From assembly GCF_901933205.1 (NCBI RefSeq), contig NC_044584.1:12069001-12133000 (forward strand): a stretch of DNA of 64,000 bases, in the 5' to 3' direction. The stretch's first letter is position 1. Every line of letters begins with the position of its first letter. The notes beneath the pieces were generated by a model. It saw only the letters and a list, made by a program, of their open reading frames with translations. It searched no databases and had not been told where the DNA came from. The stretch is from Camarhynchus parvulus. Taxonomy: Eukaryota; Chordata; Aves; Passeriformes; Thraupidae. Both the position numbers and the translations under genes were made by a program. Below, in pieces: positions 37,540 through 51,417 of this stretch.

Positions 37540-40500
37540 TGGATCCTCTTATCAAACTTCTCTCTAGCTCAGAGAAGTTGCTGTAAAACCTCTCCCACAC
37601 ATCAGGGATGTGCTGCCAGCACTGGGCACTGACTCTAAGGGAATGAGCTTTGCTGACAGGTGGTCTGGAAAGGGGGTACTCAGTATGGGAATGTGACACC
37701 AAACAAAAAGGATCTGCTTTATGCATGCTCAGCCTGGTGTTGGTTTTGAGCAATCAGTGAAGAAAATGGAGAGCTGGATGCTGAATGTTGTTAAAATACT
37801 ATTCTGGGTCAAACTCCAAGGCCACCAACCCAGCCCAAATTCTCCTCCAGTTTTTCCCTGACCTCCCCATTTTCAAGTCATAATTGTATCACCTTCTTTC
37901 CTGCACAGGAAATTAAGAGTACATAAAAATTATTACCTATGCGGAAAGTTATCTGTATTTTTTAATGCACAGTGAAGATGCTATAAAAATGTGCAAGCCT
38001 TGTAAAGAGTGGGACACTGAAATCATAAGCAGGATCTCCACTGAAAATTGATACCAGGAGTTTGCTGCCTTTTTTGAAAAATTTCAACATAATGCTACCA
38101 ACTCTTTTTTGCTTTACATAAAAATACCACTACAGAAAGTCAGATCCCACCTACCCCCTCAGCGATGGCAAAATGTAAATGTTCAGAGGTGTCTGGATCA
38201 TTATTTTAAATGTCACCAAATCCAAACCTCAGCATTACAGGCATTATTAGCTAAATCCATGTTCTGTACATGCCAAAACATTTGCTCTCTCATCAACCAT
38301 TCTTTTCTATTTTGCTCTTAATTTACTAAGTTCTGCATTCACAGATGGCTTCAGTAAGTTTAGCTTACCAGAGAAAGCAATACAGGAGAAAAACTAAAGC
38401 AATGAAGAATGTTTTTAACAAGTCACACTTAAGGAGATCCATAACACCTAACTTTTGAAAGAATGCAGTAAATCCCTCTCACCTGCACATTCACATACTC
38501 ACAGATAATCATGAAAATCTGAGCTTATTTGAATAAACCAAAAACATAAAACTGGCAATTTAAATCACCAAAGTATATTTTAGAAATATATAACTTTTGC
38601 TTTTACCAATTTAAAACAAGTAATTTGTGGACTTCATTTATGGATGGATTGAATAAGGAGGAGAGAATCTGACTACACAGAGGAGAAATTAAATTCACCT
38701 AATACATCCTCTCATGAGAGGGGGGAACAACAAAAATATACGGCTTTTTGGAAACCTGCTCATCATGATGATTTCATTAAAATGGAATACCAATAAAAAT
38801 GACAGTGATGGTCTCTAATGAACCCGTGATAGCAGATTACAGGTCTGGGTGTGAAATTTTAGCCCAAGTGCCAAATGCTAGGCTGAATATTTTGTGTTTT
38901 CACAGCTCCAAGCAGTTTCTCCCCTCACTTTCAGTGAATACAAGGGTAACATTTGAAGCAGTCCCTTGCTCATACTGTATCCCAGTGATCTGGAAATATC
39001 CTCCTGGGAGGGGTGATAAGGTTACAGCTCTGCATTTCTGCTCTCCTCTTTCAATTAAGGTTTTTAATGTCACCAAAATATGTTTTACATAAATGCAAAT
39101 CAAGGATTTGTTACTGAGCTGCATTTGGTATTTATAAACTTCTGAGAGAGCAGGCAGTGAGGCTCGTGGTTTATTGCTGCTTTAAGCCCATTGTAATCTA
39201 CAAAATATGATCAATTATCATGGCAGCTCCAAGTATTTAAAGCAAAATCCATTTTTCTTTGTCAACCACTTTATGTGATATGAGATGTTAGACACACAGA
39301 CTGAGTCATTTTCTCATTAGCCCAGCCAAGCATATACATCTTTCCCCATCCACTCCTTGAATTTGTGTTATGAAAAGATACATATTTTGAAGCAAGCCAT
39401 TTTCTCTGCATGTTAAAAACAAAATGAAGTCGGAGACTGAGAAGGGGAGAAAGGGAACAGCTGAAAGTAATCTGAATCCCAGAATACACTTAAAGGGAAG
39501 AACAATGTATACTTCTACTGGAGATAAGCCATATTGAGCTTATCAAAAAGACAGCCCTTGGATGGCACAGTTTGCATGTGGCTTAAAGATAAAGAAACAA
39601 TGCTGCTTTCTTCCACTCTCTAATCCTTCAAATGTGCAGCTTTAAAATATCCCATCATTTAAGTATGGATTTATGATCAGAAATCAGGTACATTCATTTT
39701 TTACAGCTAATTACATTCAGAGTGATTAAGAAATCAGTATATCCTAGAGCTTTTGGAAAATAAGTAGTGAAGTTCTAGGACTATTTCTACAGTGCTGCTC
39801 ACTGGGCTCATAGTCAGGATTACTGTACCCAACACAGCCTTGTTAAACTTCACCCAGAGAGTTGTGCTGCATTCTATTTATTCAAAATGAATATAGTTTT
39901 CATTTCATTAACTGCAAGAAATGGAGATAATGAATCAGGAATTACATTTGCAATGATTCAAAGACAGAGAAAGCAAGGCTGTCTCAAAAAAGCAAAAGTC
40001 TGAAATTCCAAATACCAGATTTCCAGCCTCTCCAACACCTGAGTGACTTAAATACACAACTCATCCCACTGAAGCCACAAGACAGGTGCGTGCTTGGCTA
40101 GGACCACAAGCTTTTAGATAAATTTATTTATGTGAACAGAGCTCACTCCTCTGCCCACAGCCTGGGTGAAACTGAGGAGGGAATTTTTCTCTTGAGTCAG
40201 TCAATGGCCAGGTTTTCACTCTGGAAACACAGCACAGGTCTCTCAGCCCTGCACAGTTTTACCCCCAGTAAAACACAGTAGCTGGGTCCTGTGCAGGCAC
40301 AGCTGTCCCCAGGGAAACAGCAGTGCCAGTCCAATCCTTCCTTCCCAAGCTGGAACAGGAGAGCCTGGCTGTGCCTTGGCTGAGTGACACCAGCACCCTG
40401 CAGACTGCTGCAGGGAGGGGGGCGCTCACTAAAACTCCCCTGTACTACAACATTTAGCCTTTTCTGTCCCACAAGACACATCCCCATGCAGAAATAATGC

Positions 40501-42275
40501 AAAATTCCATTCAGATGTCCTTCAAATTGTGTTTTAGGTGAACAATACCTTGTTATTTTTGAACACGTCAGAAGCAATAGAGATTAAGGCACAAACTCTA
40601 TAAGCAACAAATACTAATGCCTGCCTGAGCTGCTCTGTAATATTTTATCTGGAGATCTGCCAAATTCTTTGTCTGTAATTCAGCTGAAGTTTGATGATCA
40701 CAAGTAGAATGGCTGTTTTTGTGTCCCACACACATATTATCAGGAATAAAAAGACAAATTGTCAAGTGAATGGCACTGTTGCTACAAAGGTGGTATTTAA
40801 ACAATTGGAGAACTTAGAAGCAAATAGAAGGCAGCCAGCCAATTCCACATTGCTTCAAATGACATTTTCACAAAGCCCCATTTTCCAATTATTTCACATA
40901 ACATGCTCTGCTCTATGGGATTGGATCTCCAGTGCAAGGCTGCAACACAAACTCCACAGAGTGCTGGGGAAAGAGACTTCTTAGGCTGTTTTCAAAAACA
41001 CTTTTTTTTTAAGTAACTAAAGCCAGAAGGACAATTTTCATGCATAAACACAGCTTTCTGGCTGTTTATCACTGCTGTCAGGCAAATATTAGCTGTGCTC
41101 AGCATGGTATTTCCCCTCAGCTTTATTTTGTAACTTCCATTGCATACTGGAAATGGGGCTCACCAAGAAAAGTGTTTATAAAAGGTTTACTGCTGAGGAT
41201 AAACTAATTCATGAAAATTTCAACCACACACCAAACATCCCACAACATGATAACAATTACAATCTCACTTTCTATCCCATCTGCTTCTCCAAGTCTGGAA
41301 GTGCACACTCTCTCCCACTTTTACATGACACTGCCAACACACCCAGACTTCTATCACGCCCAGTTCCTCAGGCACCCTGCATTTCCTTTTCTGTGTCACA
41401 GTTAGCCCAGTATCTCATCTCTTTCAATGATTTTTTTTAGACACCACTGTCTCTAGATGCCCTATGCCCCTTGTTCTTGTCTCCAGGTAATAGCAAAGTT
41501 TAACCTTCAGGATAAACTTCCTTCTTCTGGTTCCAACAGGAAAAAGAGCAATGGATCAGGAGCTCAGTGATAGTGACCTCCCCAGAACTATGAATTCTTC
41601 TAAAGCCCTTTAAAACAAATCAAGACATTCGTGTTTCATTTTATTTATTAAGTAGTACCCATGGCAATATATCTTTTGCCTACAGATGCTTGTTTTGGGG
41701 GCCACCAAATACTGAGAACTTTCACTTTTCACCTGTGGACATTTTCCCCTCTTGACCTAAAAGCTGCTGGAGGAGAGGAAAAAGGAATGACTGAATTAGC
41801 ACAAAGATGGTCTCTCTCTTTGTTCTGTTAGTCATAAAGACTCACATTTTATTAATCAAAATGAAATGGTTTCAAGTTTTGCTTGCTAAAACAGTGCTGC
41901 CACCTCCCCCACAGTCTCCCAGCCATCTCTGCCAGTGGCAGATGGGCTCAGAAGAAGCCTCCACAGAGCAGCCATCAAGAGCATGTGCAAAGATTTGCTC
42001 CAGAGGAACACAAAGGGAAGGAGCTCTCTTCAGCAGCAGCTGTTCCAGGAACAGCCTCACCAGGTGACTGACAACAGCCTTATGTCATCTCAAACTTATC
42101 CACCACAATTTATATTTCCCCTACAGCTAACTTTTTCAAAGATACACACTGATCATGTCTTGTCTTCATCTGCTCACAACTCAATCTCTATTTTTTAAAA
42201 CTTAACTTGCTCATCTCTAACATGCACAGGCTCTTTCATTAACCACAGACTGCCTAGACATATGCTGTGTGACAT
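37540..42275. other. unique noncoding DNA, no gene seen
   Basis: Unique AT-rich sequence. GC-richer patches at 40.2-40.4 and 41.9-42.1 kb have overlapping frames without domains. Sequence around 38.76-39.10 kb is free of repeats and ATTA-rich. No recognisable gene or mobile element. Confidence 0.55.
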
Positions 42276-42290
42276 GTCCAACCTGAGCCT

Positions 42291-42542
42291 TCATGCAAAA
42301 ATCCCAAATCCTGCCGGATTGTGGTCGGAGGTTGTTCTGGTTTGTGTCTCTCTGCCTCCAGGCATCCCACACCTTAACAGCTGGCAAACCAGATGCGAAT
42401 TTGAGACAATCTCGAGCATGTTCCTGTCAGAAGCACTGTAAGCTGGAATGCTGATTCTGGCTGCAGTGACCTGATCTGCCTCAATATTCCCTGGAAGACC
42501 TTTCCCCCCCGGGTGTGCACCATTATCTCTTGCCTGCAGCAC
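42291..42542 (-). other. CpG-enriched patch with an 83-codon open frame
   Basis: Five or more CpG dinucleotides are spread through about 210 bases (42.31-42.52 kb), and the minus strand holds an open frame of 83 codons with mixed, non-repetitive composition. An AAG/GTGTGG splice-donor-like site lies inside it. I recognise no family and no convincing acceptor-donor pair, so it could be an exon remnant, a transposon remnant or chance. Confidence 0.2.
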
Positions 42543-42775
42543 TGCAACTGAGCCCTTGCATTTTTAGTGCCTCTTTGCTTTATGTCATGAGGAAACTGGT
42601 TTAATAAACAATATCAAACAGACCTGTGGTCCCAGACAGGTAAACTTCTGCCAGTATAAAAATGTGACAAATCATTACTTTTAAGCTATTGTAAGTTATT
42701 ATGTAAGGTACTTGCAGCAAAGAAATTAAATTGGCAGATACCAAAATCAGTATTGGGAGAAACAGCTTGAAATAG

Positions 42776-42792
42776 AAAAAAAAAAAAAAAAA
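42776..42792 (+). repeat. A17 homopolymer
   Basis: Seventeen consecutive A residues followed by A-rich sequence. It gives the Phe-rich minus-strand frames in this region. No retroposed gene sequence was recognised upstream of it, so it is listed only as a simple repeat. Confidence 0.95.
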
Positions 42793-43645
42793 GCAAGAAA
42801 AGAAAATCACTCAGAGATTTAGGTTCAAATGTTCCAAAATTTGCAGACACAACCAACCAGCTACAGCAAATGGGGTAGCCTGGGTGCTCCAGCCCAGCAC
42901 TGTGGCTCACCCAATTCAAGCCACTTACACTTCAACACAGGCGCAATATTTCAAATCCTCTCCATGGAGCTGGAACTGCCCTAAGAATGCCCTTAAATAA
43001 GAATATTCATTTACTGAGCAGCACACCCAGGGAAACCAGGCTGACTCTAAGCACTCCACTCAGTTGCCAGCCACAAACCTGAGGATGCCTGGGCTCCATG
43101 AGCAATCCTCAACTCTCAGCAGTAGAGGGACAAGTTCATTGTAAACATTCAGTTATTCACCCAGCCTAGCCACCTCCCTTGCCCATTCATGGAGAGTAGC
43201 CTGGTTTGCTGATTAAGTGTATTTCCATTCTCTGAGATGATGATTATGGTTGCTGGAAGTGATGATAGCCTCCCAGGACATCATCATGATTCAAAGCCTG
43301 CTTTGGCAAAGACATTTATTTAATTATCCAAGAAGCATTTAAGAAAATGTTTTTGTTATATATATGTTATTAATGAGCACAACACTGTGGTTATCCATAC
43401 ATCAATCAAGTGTGATTACAGGGGTGACTGCCACATTGTCCCACAATTTTTTAGAAATTAGGAAATGAGAAAACAAATTTTCTTTAAATGCTCTTCTTTT
43501 CCCATCATCACTTAGGCAGATATCATTTTCATTATTCTGTAAATACCAGGTCTCCTCTTCCCTGTGGTCTCATTCCGTCTAATTACTAATACCAAAGGAC
43601 CCATTTATGTTGTCTTGTATATTAAGAGTTCTATTATCATTATGG

Positions 43646-43911
43646 TGTAAGGATTCCATATCACTAGAGTTTCATACCTCCTCGATGTTTCTTGCAGGCA
43701 GCTCCTCTAAGCACTGACTGTTCCCAATCCTTGCAGCAGTCATCTGACACCAGAGCCCACCAATCCACTCTTTTATACCACTGTTCTTATTGGCTACAGG
43801 TGTGGCCTGTTATCATTAGGCCTGCTCCTAATTTTTAGTAATTGGTTCAGCTGCAGGTCTTTGGGGGATAAGATTACATTCTATGCCACCTTCATACTGT
43901 ATCCTCCTACA
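43646..43911 (-). mobile_element. LTR-like promoter relic, minus strand
   Basis: On the minus strand the block runs from TGTAGGAGGAT to ATCCTTACA. It thus starts with TG, ends with CA and has imperfect inverted termini. Inside are CCAAT boxes (plus-strand 43841-43845 and 43789-43793) and a TATA box (TATAAAAG, 43770-43777) 11-12 bp past the second CCAAT. A splice-donor-like GAG/GTATGA lies further downstream. This organisation fits an endogenous-retrovirus LTR of about 266 bp, present as a solo copy. No clear AATAAA and no target-site duplication were seen, so a host promoter with a noncoding first exon on the minus strand remains possible. Confidence 0.45.
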
Positions 43912-46900
43912 CATTTAAGACCCTACACCTAAATATTTCAGCAGAGAACCTAGGAAAAACAGTAAATTGCTAAGCACTAGGCCTATTTTTTGCCCAAGTA
44001 TGAGGCTTCAGATGACCATAAAATAATCATTCTAAGTGCACAGAAGTAAAAATATCTAAAGACCTGACTGTATATTGAAAATAATAATTTATTATGGTGT
44101 CATAGATATAGGGTATATTAAGCAGGATTAGTTCAGAAGTATATTTAAAATGTCTATTTTAAAAGTACATCTTATTTCTCAAAGAGAACACACCACAGCC
44201 TCTCTTGCTTGAATACAATGAAATTTATGAATGTGGATGAGAATCCTCAGCAGGAAAGGCTTTTGAACAGGATCAGGTTTTTACCTTCAAAAAAAGAGCA
44301 ATTCTTGTCTCCGCTGCCAATCCCACATTGCATGGGAGTTGTGCTGAATCCTCATCTCATCAGTCAGTGCTTTGATTTTTACCCTTGTACATAAATTGAA
44401 GACAGAGCACCTCAAAGTGTAATCACTGGAATATCACGACATACACAATAATTTAAGAGATTCAAGCCTTCCACTTACTATCCTTTATTATAAAAGATGT
44501 TTTTCCTTGTCAAAGGCATCTAGCAGGGTGTGAAAGATAACCATAATATTTAACACTGCACATTAACAACGTGTCGCTACAACTTTAACTTTTAAGCTGA
44601 AGTTTTTGCTGTTTCATGCCCATTTCAAAACCAAAACCCAAACCCAGCCCTTTTTGTCATTTTGCTCTGCTTGCTCTGAAGGTACTATGTCACTGGGGAA
44701 AAACATTATTAGATTGCAGTAACTTTCTACCACTTCTGCTTGGACTGTACTTCACTGTACTTAGTCCCAGCTTTTTTCTACTGCTTACAGATTGGCCTCA
44801 ATTTATCTACAGATATAGGAACTCACATATCTACATACCTATCTACACATCAAAAACATAGCTTATTGTTCCTGATTTTAATTATTTCGTTGAAATTCTT
44901 AAGGAGGCCTTAAAAGAATTCTTTTTCTGCAGAACAGAAACACTGAAGGGATCCTGATCCTGCCGGCACAGAAAACTGCATTTGAGTGCTCAGTATATTC
45001 TGTAAGGCTTGAGTGACTCATACAAGCACATGGCTGCAGAATAAATGTTTTTTATTAATTATTTATTAATCTTCAGTGTTTCAGTGCCATACTGAGTTAG
45101 CATAACTTTCTGAATAAATTATTCAGCTTTTCACAGTTCAACCCAAGCACAGCAGAGCTCAGAAGAGATGACAAACCTGTGACATATAGCACATACCCAC
45201 TAAACCCCTTCTCTCTTTGAGCTCTTGATATTTTAATCACATTTCTACCCAGGGATGCACTCCTTAGCATCAGGCAGTGCAAATCAGAGGAATTCAGTTG
45301 TAAATGCTACAGAAATTCAGCAGCTGTCCCAGTTGTTGGCACTACGACAAACTGAATGAGCCCTGGAAGGAGGAGGAGGTCCCACCACCAGGATGCACCC
45401 AGAGGGCAGGAGGGTCCAGCCTTGCCCTGACCCTCTGGCAGTCTCACAGGGACAGCACAGCAGCCAGGAACACTTCCCCACCTGCAGGGAAGTGCTCCCC
45501 CATGAACCATTGTCTGGTGACCTGAGGCCATGGCATCTTCGGCATTTGCCAAATTCATGTTTTCCACTCTTGATACCACATAAAGTATCAAAATCTTGCC
45601 AAGTTTGTGGCCTAGGTGGTATTGTACAGCCATGAAATCCAGAAGCTCACTGTGTATTATGGTGCTTAAAAAATAAAAGAGGGAGCTATAAAATGTCAAT
45701 GCCTGAGGAAAAAATAATACCCATAATGCAAACTAGATGATTTTGAGCATTTCCTTCTGCAGAGTTACCTTCACTGGAGCAACCTCTCCTGCCCAGGCAA
45801 AGGGAGAGCAAACTGTGCCCCACTCATGCCTGCAGCTCTGCAGATCCTGTGCCCAGCCACCCACCCAGAGCAGCTCAGCACAGGACAGGAGCGAGGGCAG
45901 AAATGGCAATGCACCCTGTGCTGCTAAGTAAGGCACCTTCATCCACCTCCTCCAAAAATCAATCAATCCCTGATCTAATTTACACTGGCATAGTCCCCAG
46001 GCACAGGGAGGATTTGGTTCCTCATACAAATTGCTCCCCACAAAGGGATAAGAGTGTCCTGCTTGAAGGACTCCCGAGATCCTCAAGAATGTTTCTGCAG
46101 CCTGGGATTTCTGGTGTGCCCAAGGACTCACAGGATTTGGGCACTTTACTCTGTTCAGCTCCTTTTCTGTGCCTCTGGCTATACAAGAGAACTACTACAA
46201 GAGAAAATACAACCACTCAAACCAACCTCCAGCCAACCTCTACTGGCAAAGCAGAAAACCCAGATAAAGGGAGTAAGAGGCAACAAAAAAAAACCAAACC
46301 GACTTCCTAATGGATTATAAATTATAGAAAGAACATTCTTTGCTATGTAATTAATGGGAATTTACGATTTTTAAGCTTCCTGAGGGAAATTTTCCATGTC
46401 AAATCAATTTGTAGGTAGGACCCAAGAGGCAGAAAATCACAACTGCTTCAGTTTGCTTCTTCATTATGCTCTTGCTGGGGGTTTAATTTTCAGTCACGTT
46501 CTTTGGTGACTTTGATCTTTGATGACAGTGTTAACTCTATTTGGTTCTCAGTACTGCATTGATTTTAAAAAGCCTTTTGAGATACCCTCACTAATTATTT
46601 CAGTGGAAGTTTAATTAAATTTTGTCACACAGGAATAAGCTGCTTCTTGGAATAGCTGCTAAACATTATACAGCATGTAATTGGAGAAAAAGGAGGATGG
46701 ATAATTATAGTTGGACAGACAAGCACATGAAGAAAAAGCAGAAAGCTTTTCCTAAATATGAATTTAAGTGCAAGTGTCTGTGAACCTTCTTAGCCTCTTT
46801 TGTGCACAGAAGTAGCAGACTTCTTGCACTTGTTCTGTTTTCCATCTAGATATTTCTATATCAACACTTCCATTCCCAGATCTCATCCTAATTTCTGCAA

Positions 46901-49900
46901 CAGAGGCAACTTTGTAATATACAAATTTATTGCGATTCCTATTGGAAAGGAATTATTAACATTTAGTCAAGAATACTTTAGGAGTGGATGTCTTCCTTCA
47001 GACAACTGGTCTGCTCACATTTATTTAACAATGCAACAAAAGAAAAGTCGCAAGGATTTCTTTTTCATTAAATTCTTGTGCCCAAAATTCCTCCCTGTTG
47101 ATCTGTAACTGCCTTTTATTTTCCAAATGGAGTCCCATAAGTTCATAAATAAAGGACATTCGATTTTAGCAGAGATTGAATTTATTCCTCAGCCAGATAT
47201 ACACACACAAAAATGGGGCCTGTTATTTCTTTTTGTAAAAGATTTCACTATCTTTCTATTTCCTTCTGATTCTTTGATTCCCTAGAGCAAGGAATAAGCC
47301 TTTTACTACAGGTATTTCACCCAGCTCTAATGTTGAATGTCACATGTTTATATTTCATACTGAGCCAGCAGCTAGTCTAGTATGTTCCACTTGGAAAACT
47401 CAGCAAAAAAAGAAATATATATGCCTAAGGTTAAGGACATACTTTTTGCAAGCCAATATATTTTCATATTAACTGATATAAATATGGCATTCATACATAA
47501 ACACCACACTTTTATGATGATGCCAGTATTTCTTTTTGGGGGAAAAGAAAGATAACCTGATTTTGAATTAGCTTTAAGAGCAGAACAACCTGTTTGGAAG
47601 GTGTATCAACCAGAGCAAAACAGGAAAAGGAAAATTAAAGCTTAATGGTAAATGAAATGAAACAGCAAAATTTATTCATTTCTTAACCTGAATTTTGATA
47701 CATAACTGCATAAGACTGCAGGATCAGACAAAGTTCCCTAGAGATTGAATAAAAGCCTCAAGAGGTTCGTATGATAAACAAAAATGGTCAAATTGGACTC
47801 AGCAGAAGGAAAGCAACACCATCTGTTTTGAGGGGGAGGGTAACAGCAGTGGCAGCCACCAACAAAGAGAAGAGCTGGACAGGAAAGCCAGGCCTTGGTC
47901 TGTGTTCTCAGAAGTCCCTTAAGGGAAATTAAGGACTTGAATAAGGCATTACTTTTAATCTCATTAATACATCTACAATATGGCTGGAACATTCAAGAAC
48001 AGGAATTTGCTTTCCAGCCCTTGAACAAATGAGTGTGGCCATCTGGAGAGATTGTTCTTCATCCAAATGGGCTGGAAAGTCTCTGAGAATAAACATTCCT
48101 GCTTGGAAATTAAGAATAAAATCTCTGTCATTGGCACTTTGACACCTTTCTCAGGTCTAGCAGAAGCACCACAGGGCAGAAGTTTGTTTCTTGTTTAAGG
48201 AGAGAAAAAAAAATAGCACTTTCTCATGTTACTTCAGAAGTATTCCAATAAATATTATAGGACTTGTACCCCCTGTACAAAGATGTGGGGGTTCTCTAAA
48301 TCCCCCTCAGCAAGGGTTTAATTATCAGGTTCTGCAGAACTTCATCATTCTCTTCCTCATCGTGCTGCACATTAGTTTTTCCCTCTGTACATTAACTTTA
48401 TTTACTTCTGTTAATTATAATCTTGTGTTCTTACTATAGGCCTCACCCCTAAAATAAACCTAACAAATCCTTTAAAATTTGTCACCTCTAAAGCAATAGC
48501 CAAGCTTTTCTGTCACATTCATCCTACCTGAGAGAGCTTCCAGCAGGATGCCCGCTATGGCTAAACTCACTCACAAACCCTTCAGAGCAGCTGACCTCGT
48601 GTTTGATCACTCCCTGTGATTTTTTGGGCTGTTCAAAGACTAATTTGATGGGAATTATTGTGTTGTGTTTCTAAGTGCTGCTCATTATATGAGAAATCCT
48701 TTTACATTTTACCTAGCAAGGGAGGAGGGATAGCTTCTTGTTTGAGTGGCTGGGAGAGGGAGATTTAGGTTTAGTGTTTGTGTTGCCCTCTCCCAGGGGG
48801 ATGCAGCAAGTCTGCTTGGCCTTGGACAAGTGGAGGTACAAGGTAAGATGTGTTGATGTGTGCCATGTGGAATCCCAGTGGATTTTCACATCACAATAAC
48901 AGAATTCAGTTACTTTATTTCAAAGTAAAGCTTCAGACCATTGATCTCTCCTCTGACAGGTTTACTTTGCTCACAGGTTGTTTTCAAGCACTTGCAGGCA
49001 GGGAGAGGCTGATCCAGCCCCCAGCCCAGCTCCAGGAGGCCAAGTGCCAGTGGCCATCTCTGCAGCATCGCAGGGATGGTATCAGAGCAGTTATTACTGG
49101 AGTTATGGGTGGCAGGGGATGACATATGGATCATCTGCCCTTCTGTCACCAGGGATCAGCAGACACACTGAAGTTACTGATTAGGTCAGCACCACTCACA
49201 GCTCCAGGCTGGGGAATCTATATCATCCTTTATTCTCTGTGGTTTTGGAGCTTCCCACAGATTAATCTCTTCAGGCTGGGGCTGAAACATCCTCCAAACA
49301 CATGCTGGAGCTGTACTCACACGAGTTTTCTTGTTTTTTTTCCTAGTTCCCTTTCCTTTGCAATAACAGCCTGGCTGAGAGCAGCAGACCAGGGTGTGCA
49401 TTAGCTGAGGAGTGGCTGGAGCAGAGGAGGCTGTGGAACATCCCTCTCCTGCACTGACACTGGCACACTGACAGTGCTCAGCAAATCATTTCCTGGGCTG
49501 CCTCAGCACCATCTCACAGAAAAGGCCAGCATGTTCTCTTTACACCCCCAGCTCCTGAGGGCAGAAGTCCCCACTGTGTGTTCCTGGGATTCATTTTCAG
49601 GTGTGGGTACTGGAATTCAAAGATGTAAGCAACTCTCCAGGGGAAATAGTTAAAATAACTGTATGGAAGGACAGAAAAGAGAAAACTGTTCTTTCTTCTC
49701 TTATCCATGTTCAATCAAAAGAACATTGGGTGTTACCTTCTCTTAAAAAATAAAATAGTAATATTTCAATATTTGCAGACAGTAAGATTCTCAAATATGC
49801 CTATCTTGTTGCATAAAGCTTAGCAAAATGATGGAACCAGATATCACTCCTGTTCTGACTCTGAAGTACAGTATAATTTATTTGTTCTAACCTCTCTGAG

Positions 49901-49917
49901 ACTGACATTCCTTAATA
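43912..49917. other. unique noncoding DNA, no gene seen
   Basis: AT-rich unique DNA. GC-richer parts at 45.3-46.2 and 48.98-49.5 kb have overlapping frames up to 153 codons on both strands, none with a domain. Repeat-free, ATTA-rich sequence at about 46.54-46.69 kb resembles regulatory DNA. Strand composition begins to fluctuate from about 48 kb. Confidence 0.55.
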
Positions 49918-49976
49918 AATAAAAAACAAAATAGAAAAAAACCAAAACAAAACAAAACACTACCAAACCAAAACAG
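49918..49976 (+). repeat. A-rich tract with AAAAC units
   Basis: About 60 bases of A and C with several CAAAA/AAAAC units. A low-complexity tract, mirror-like in composition to the T/G-rich tract at 4.6 kb. Confidence 0.85.
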
Positions 49977-50914
49977 TAATGGGAAGACAAAAATACTCCA
50001 AAGTAAACAGTTCAACCAAATCAGATATGAAAGGGAAGAAAAGTGTGCAGACCTCTATTATGGAGACTGATTATCAGCAAATGAATAAGCACTTAGAAAA
50101 GTCCTTCCTCTTGATCTGAGTGGGAAACAATGCAGACCTCTGTAGAAATAATGCCAAAAGGGATTTTCCTGCAAGGTTCTGTGGGAACAGCAGGCAGTGA
50201 CCCTTCACAAACTATTTGTTTGACTTCACACCTAGTGAAAAACAACAGTCCCTGCAACATAATTTCTGATTTCTCTGCTAAACTGTTTGAGACCTCCAGA
50301 AGGACACTCAGCAATTTGCTCTGCTGAGCAGTAAACAACCCCTGCACACAGCAGGAACATGTGCAAAGCAAACTCCACCTGCATGTTCTTCTCCAGATTG
50401 CCAGAGGCTGTTAGAACAACTGCATCTCATTTTTTAAAAAGAAAAAAAACAAACCACCACAGGGAAATTGCATCATTTTCCAGAACAAGTTGTTAAAGCT
50501 CCACATAAAGGGGAAGTGCCATCTGATGTACTGTCAATAACTAAAATTAAACTCACATTTAACATGGCAATAACAAAGCAGGCAGCCAAGCTTCAGTTTG
50601 TTATTTGCAAACATTTTTAAGTTATAAACTGATGCAGGTATTCCAGACCCTGCTCCTGGCTATGTTATCCCTACAAGTTCTGATTTTTCACTAATGAATC
50701 CCACCAAAGGCAGCCACAGTCATGTCTGAAAATGTTTTATCCAGTGTCTGTGGAAGGAGTAAGGAAAATGCATAGCGTATAGCTCGCAAAAAAATTTTTA
50801 ACATTTTTAAAAGACAATTTGCATAGCAAAGTATTCATATTGAGGGGTTCTCTGATATTGTAGACTTAAAAGACAATTAAGAGATTTCACATTGATCAGT
50901 TTTATTGTTCACAG
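49977..50914. other. unique noncoding DNA, no gene seen
   Basis: AT-rich unique sequence. Open frames at 50.09-50.37 kb on both strands show no domain. Nothing else to report. Confidence 0.55.
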
Positions 50915-51005
50915 AATTGCCCAAGGCTCCTTTGGAGAAGTTTTTGCAGGAGATGGCGAAAGAGTCTGGAAGAATCTCTGCAATCTGGGAGAGTGTGATG
51001 TTATG
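50915..51005 (+). other. weak exon candidate
   Basis: A pyrimidine-rich run ending in TTCACAG precedes, and ATG/GTATGG follows, 91 bases that are open in two plus-strand frames. One frame contains RIAQGSFGEVFAG, which resembles the glycine-rich loop of protein kinases, but the expected following lysine motif and all later kinase motifs are absent. The other frame gives a helical-looking peptide beginning LPKAPLEKFLQEM. Without flanking exons this is only a candidate and may be chance. Confidence 0.12.
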
Positions 51006-51417
51006 GTATGGAAAACAAGAATCGTGATAGATCAGTCACCTACACCCAGGGCAGAGTCTCTTGATTTCTGTGAAATAACACAAGAAATACACTCACAGAA
51101 GTGCAGAGCCTAGCAAGTACTTTTAAAAGTGCTTTTCAGTCATTCATTTTGTTACTTGAAGACATCCAAGGGGATTTTCAGTCTCTCCCTTTTAGAAGAA
51201 TTTTTTTAGGCAAAACTCTGCTAACTATTGTATGGTCACAAATTGTATAATATTAACAAGAGAAAATGGAGCTAAGGGCAATATTTGTTATCTATATGAT
51301 TCTGTCAATTGTATAGTTTACAAAAGGAGAGACAGCCCTACCTCTGTTGTCTGTGAATTTTACTGAATTTCACAAAACCTTGTAAAGACAGGTCTTTATG
51401 ACTAATGAGAAAATGAA

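Noticed and set aside
38900..39124. 74-codon minus frame that looks extracellular-domain-like
   Set aside because: No signal peptide, cysteine pattern or neighbouring exon supports it. The resemblance is impressionistic.
45849..46310. 153-codon open frame on plus
   Set aside because: Frames overlap on both strands with Pro/Ser/Thr-rich composition, no domain and no splice context. Low stop density explains it.
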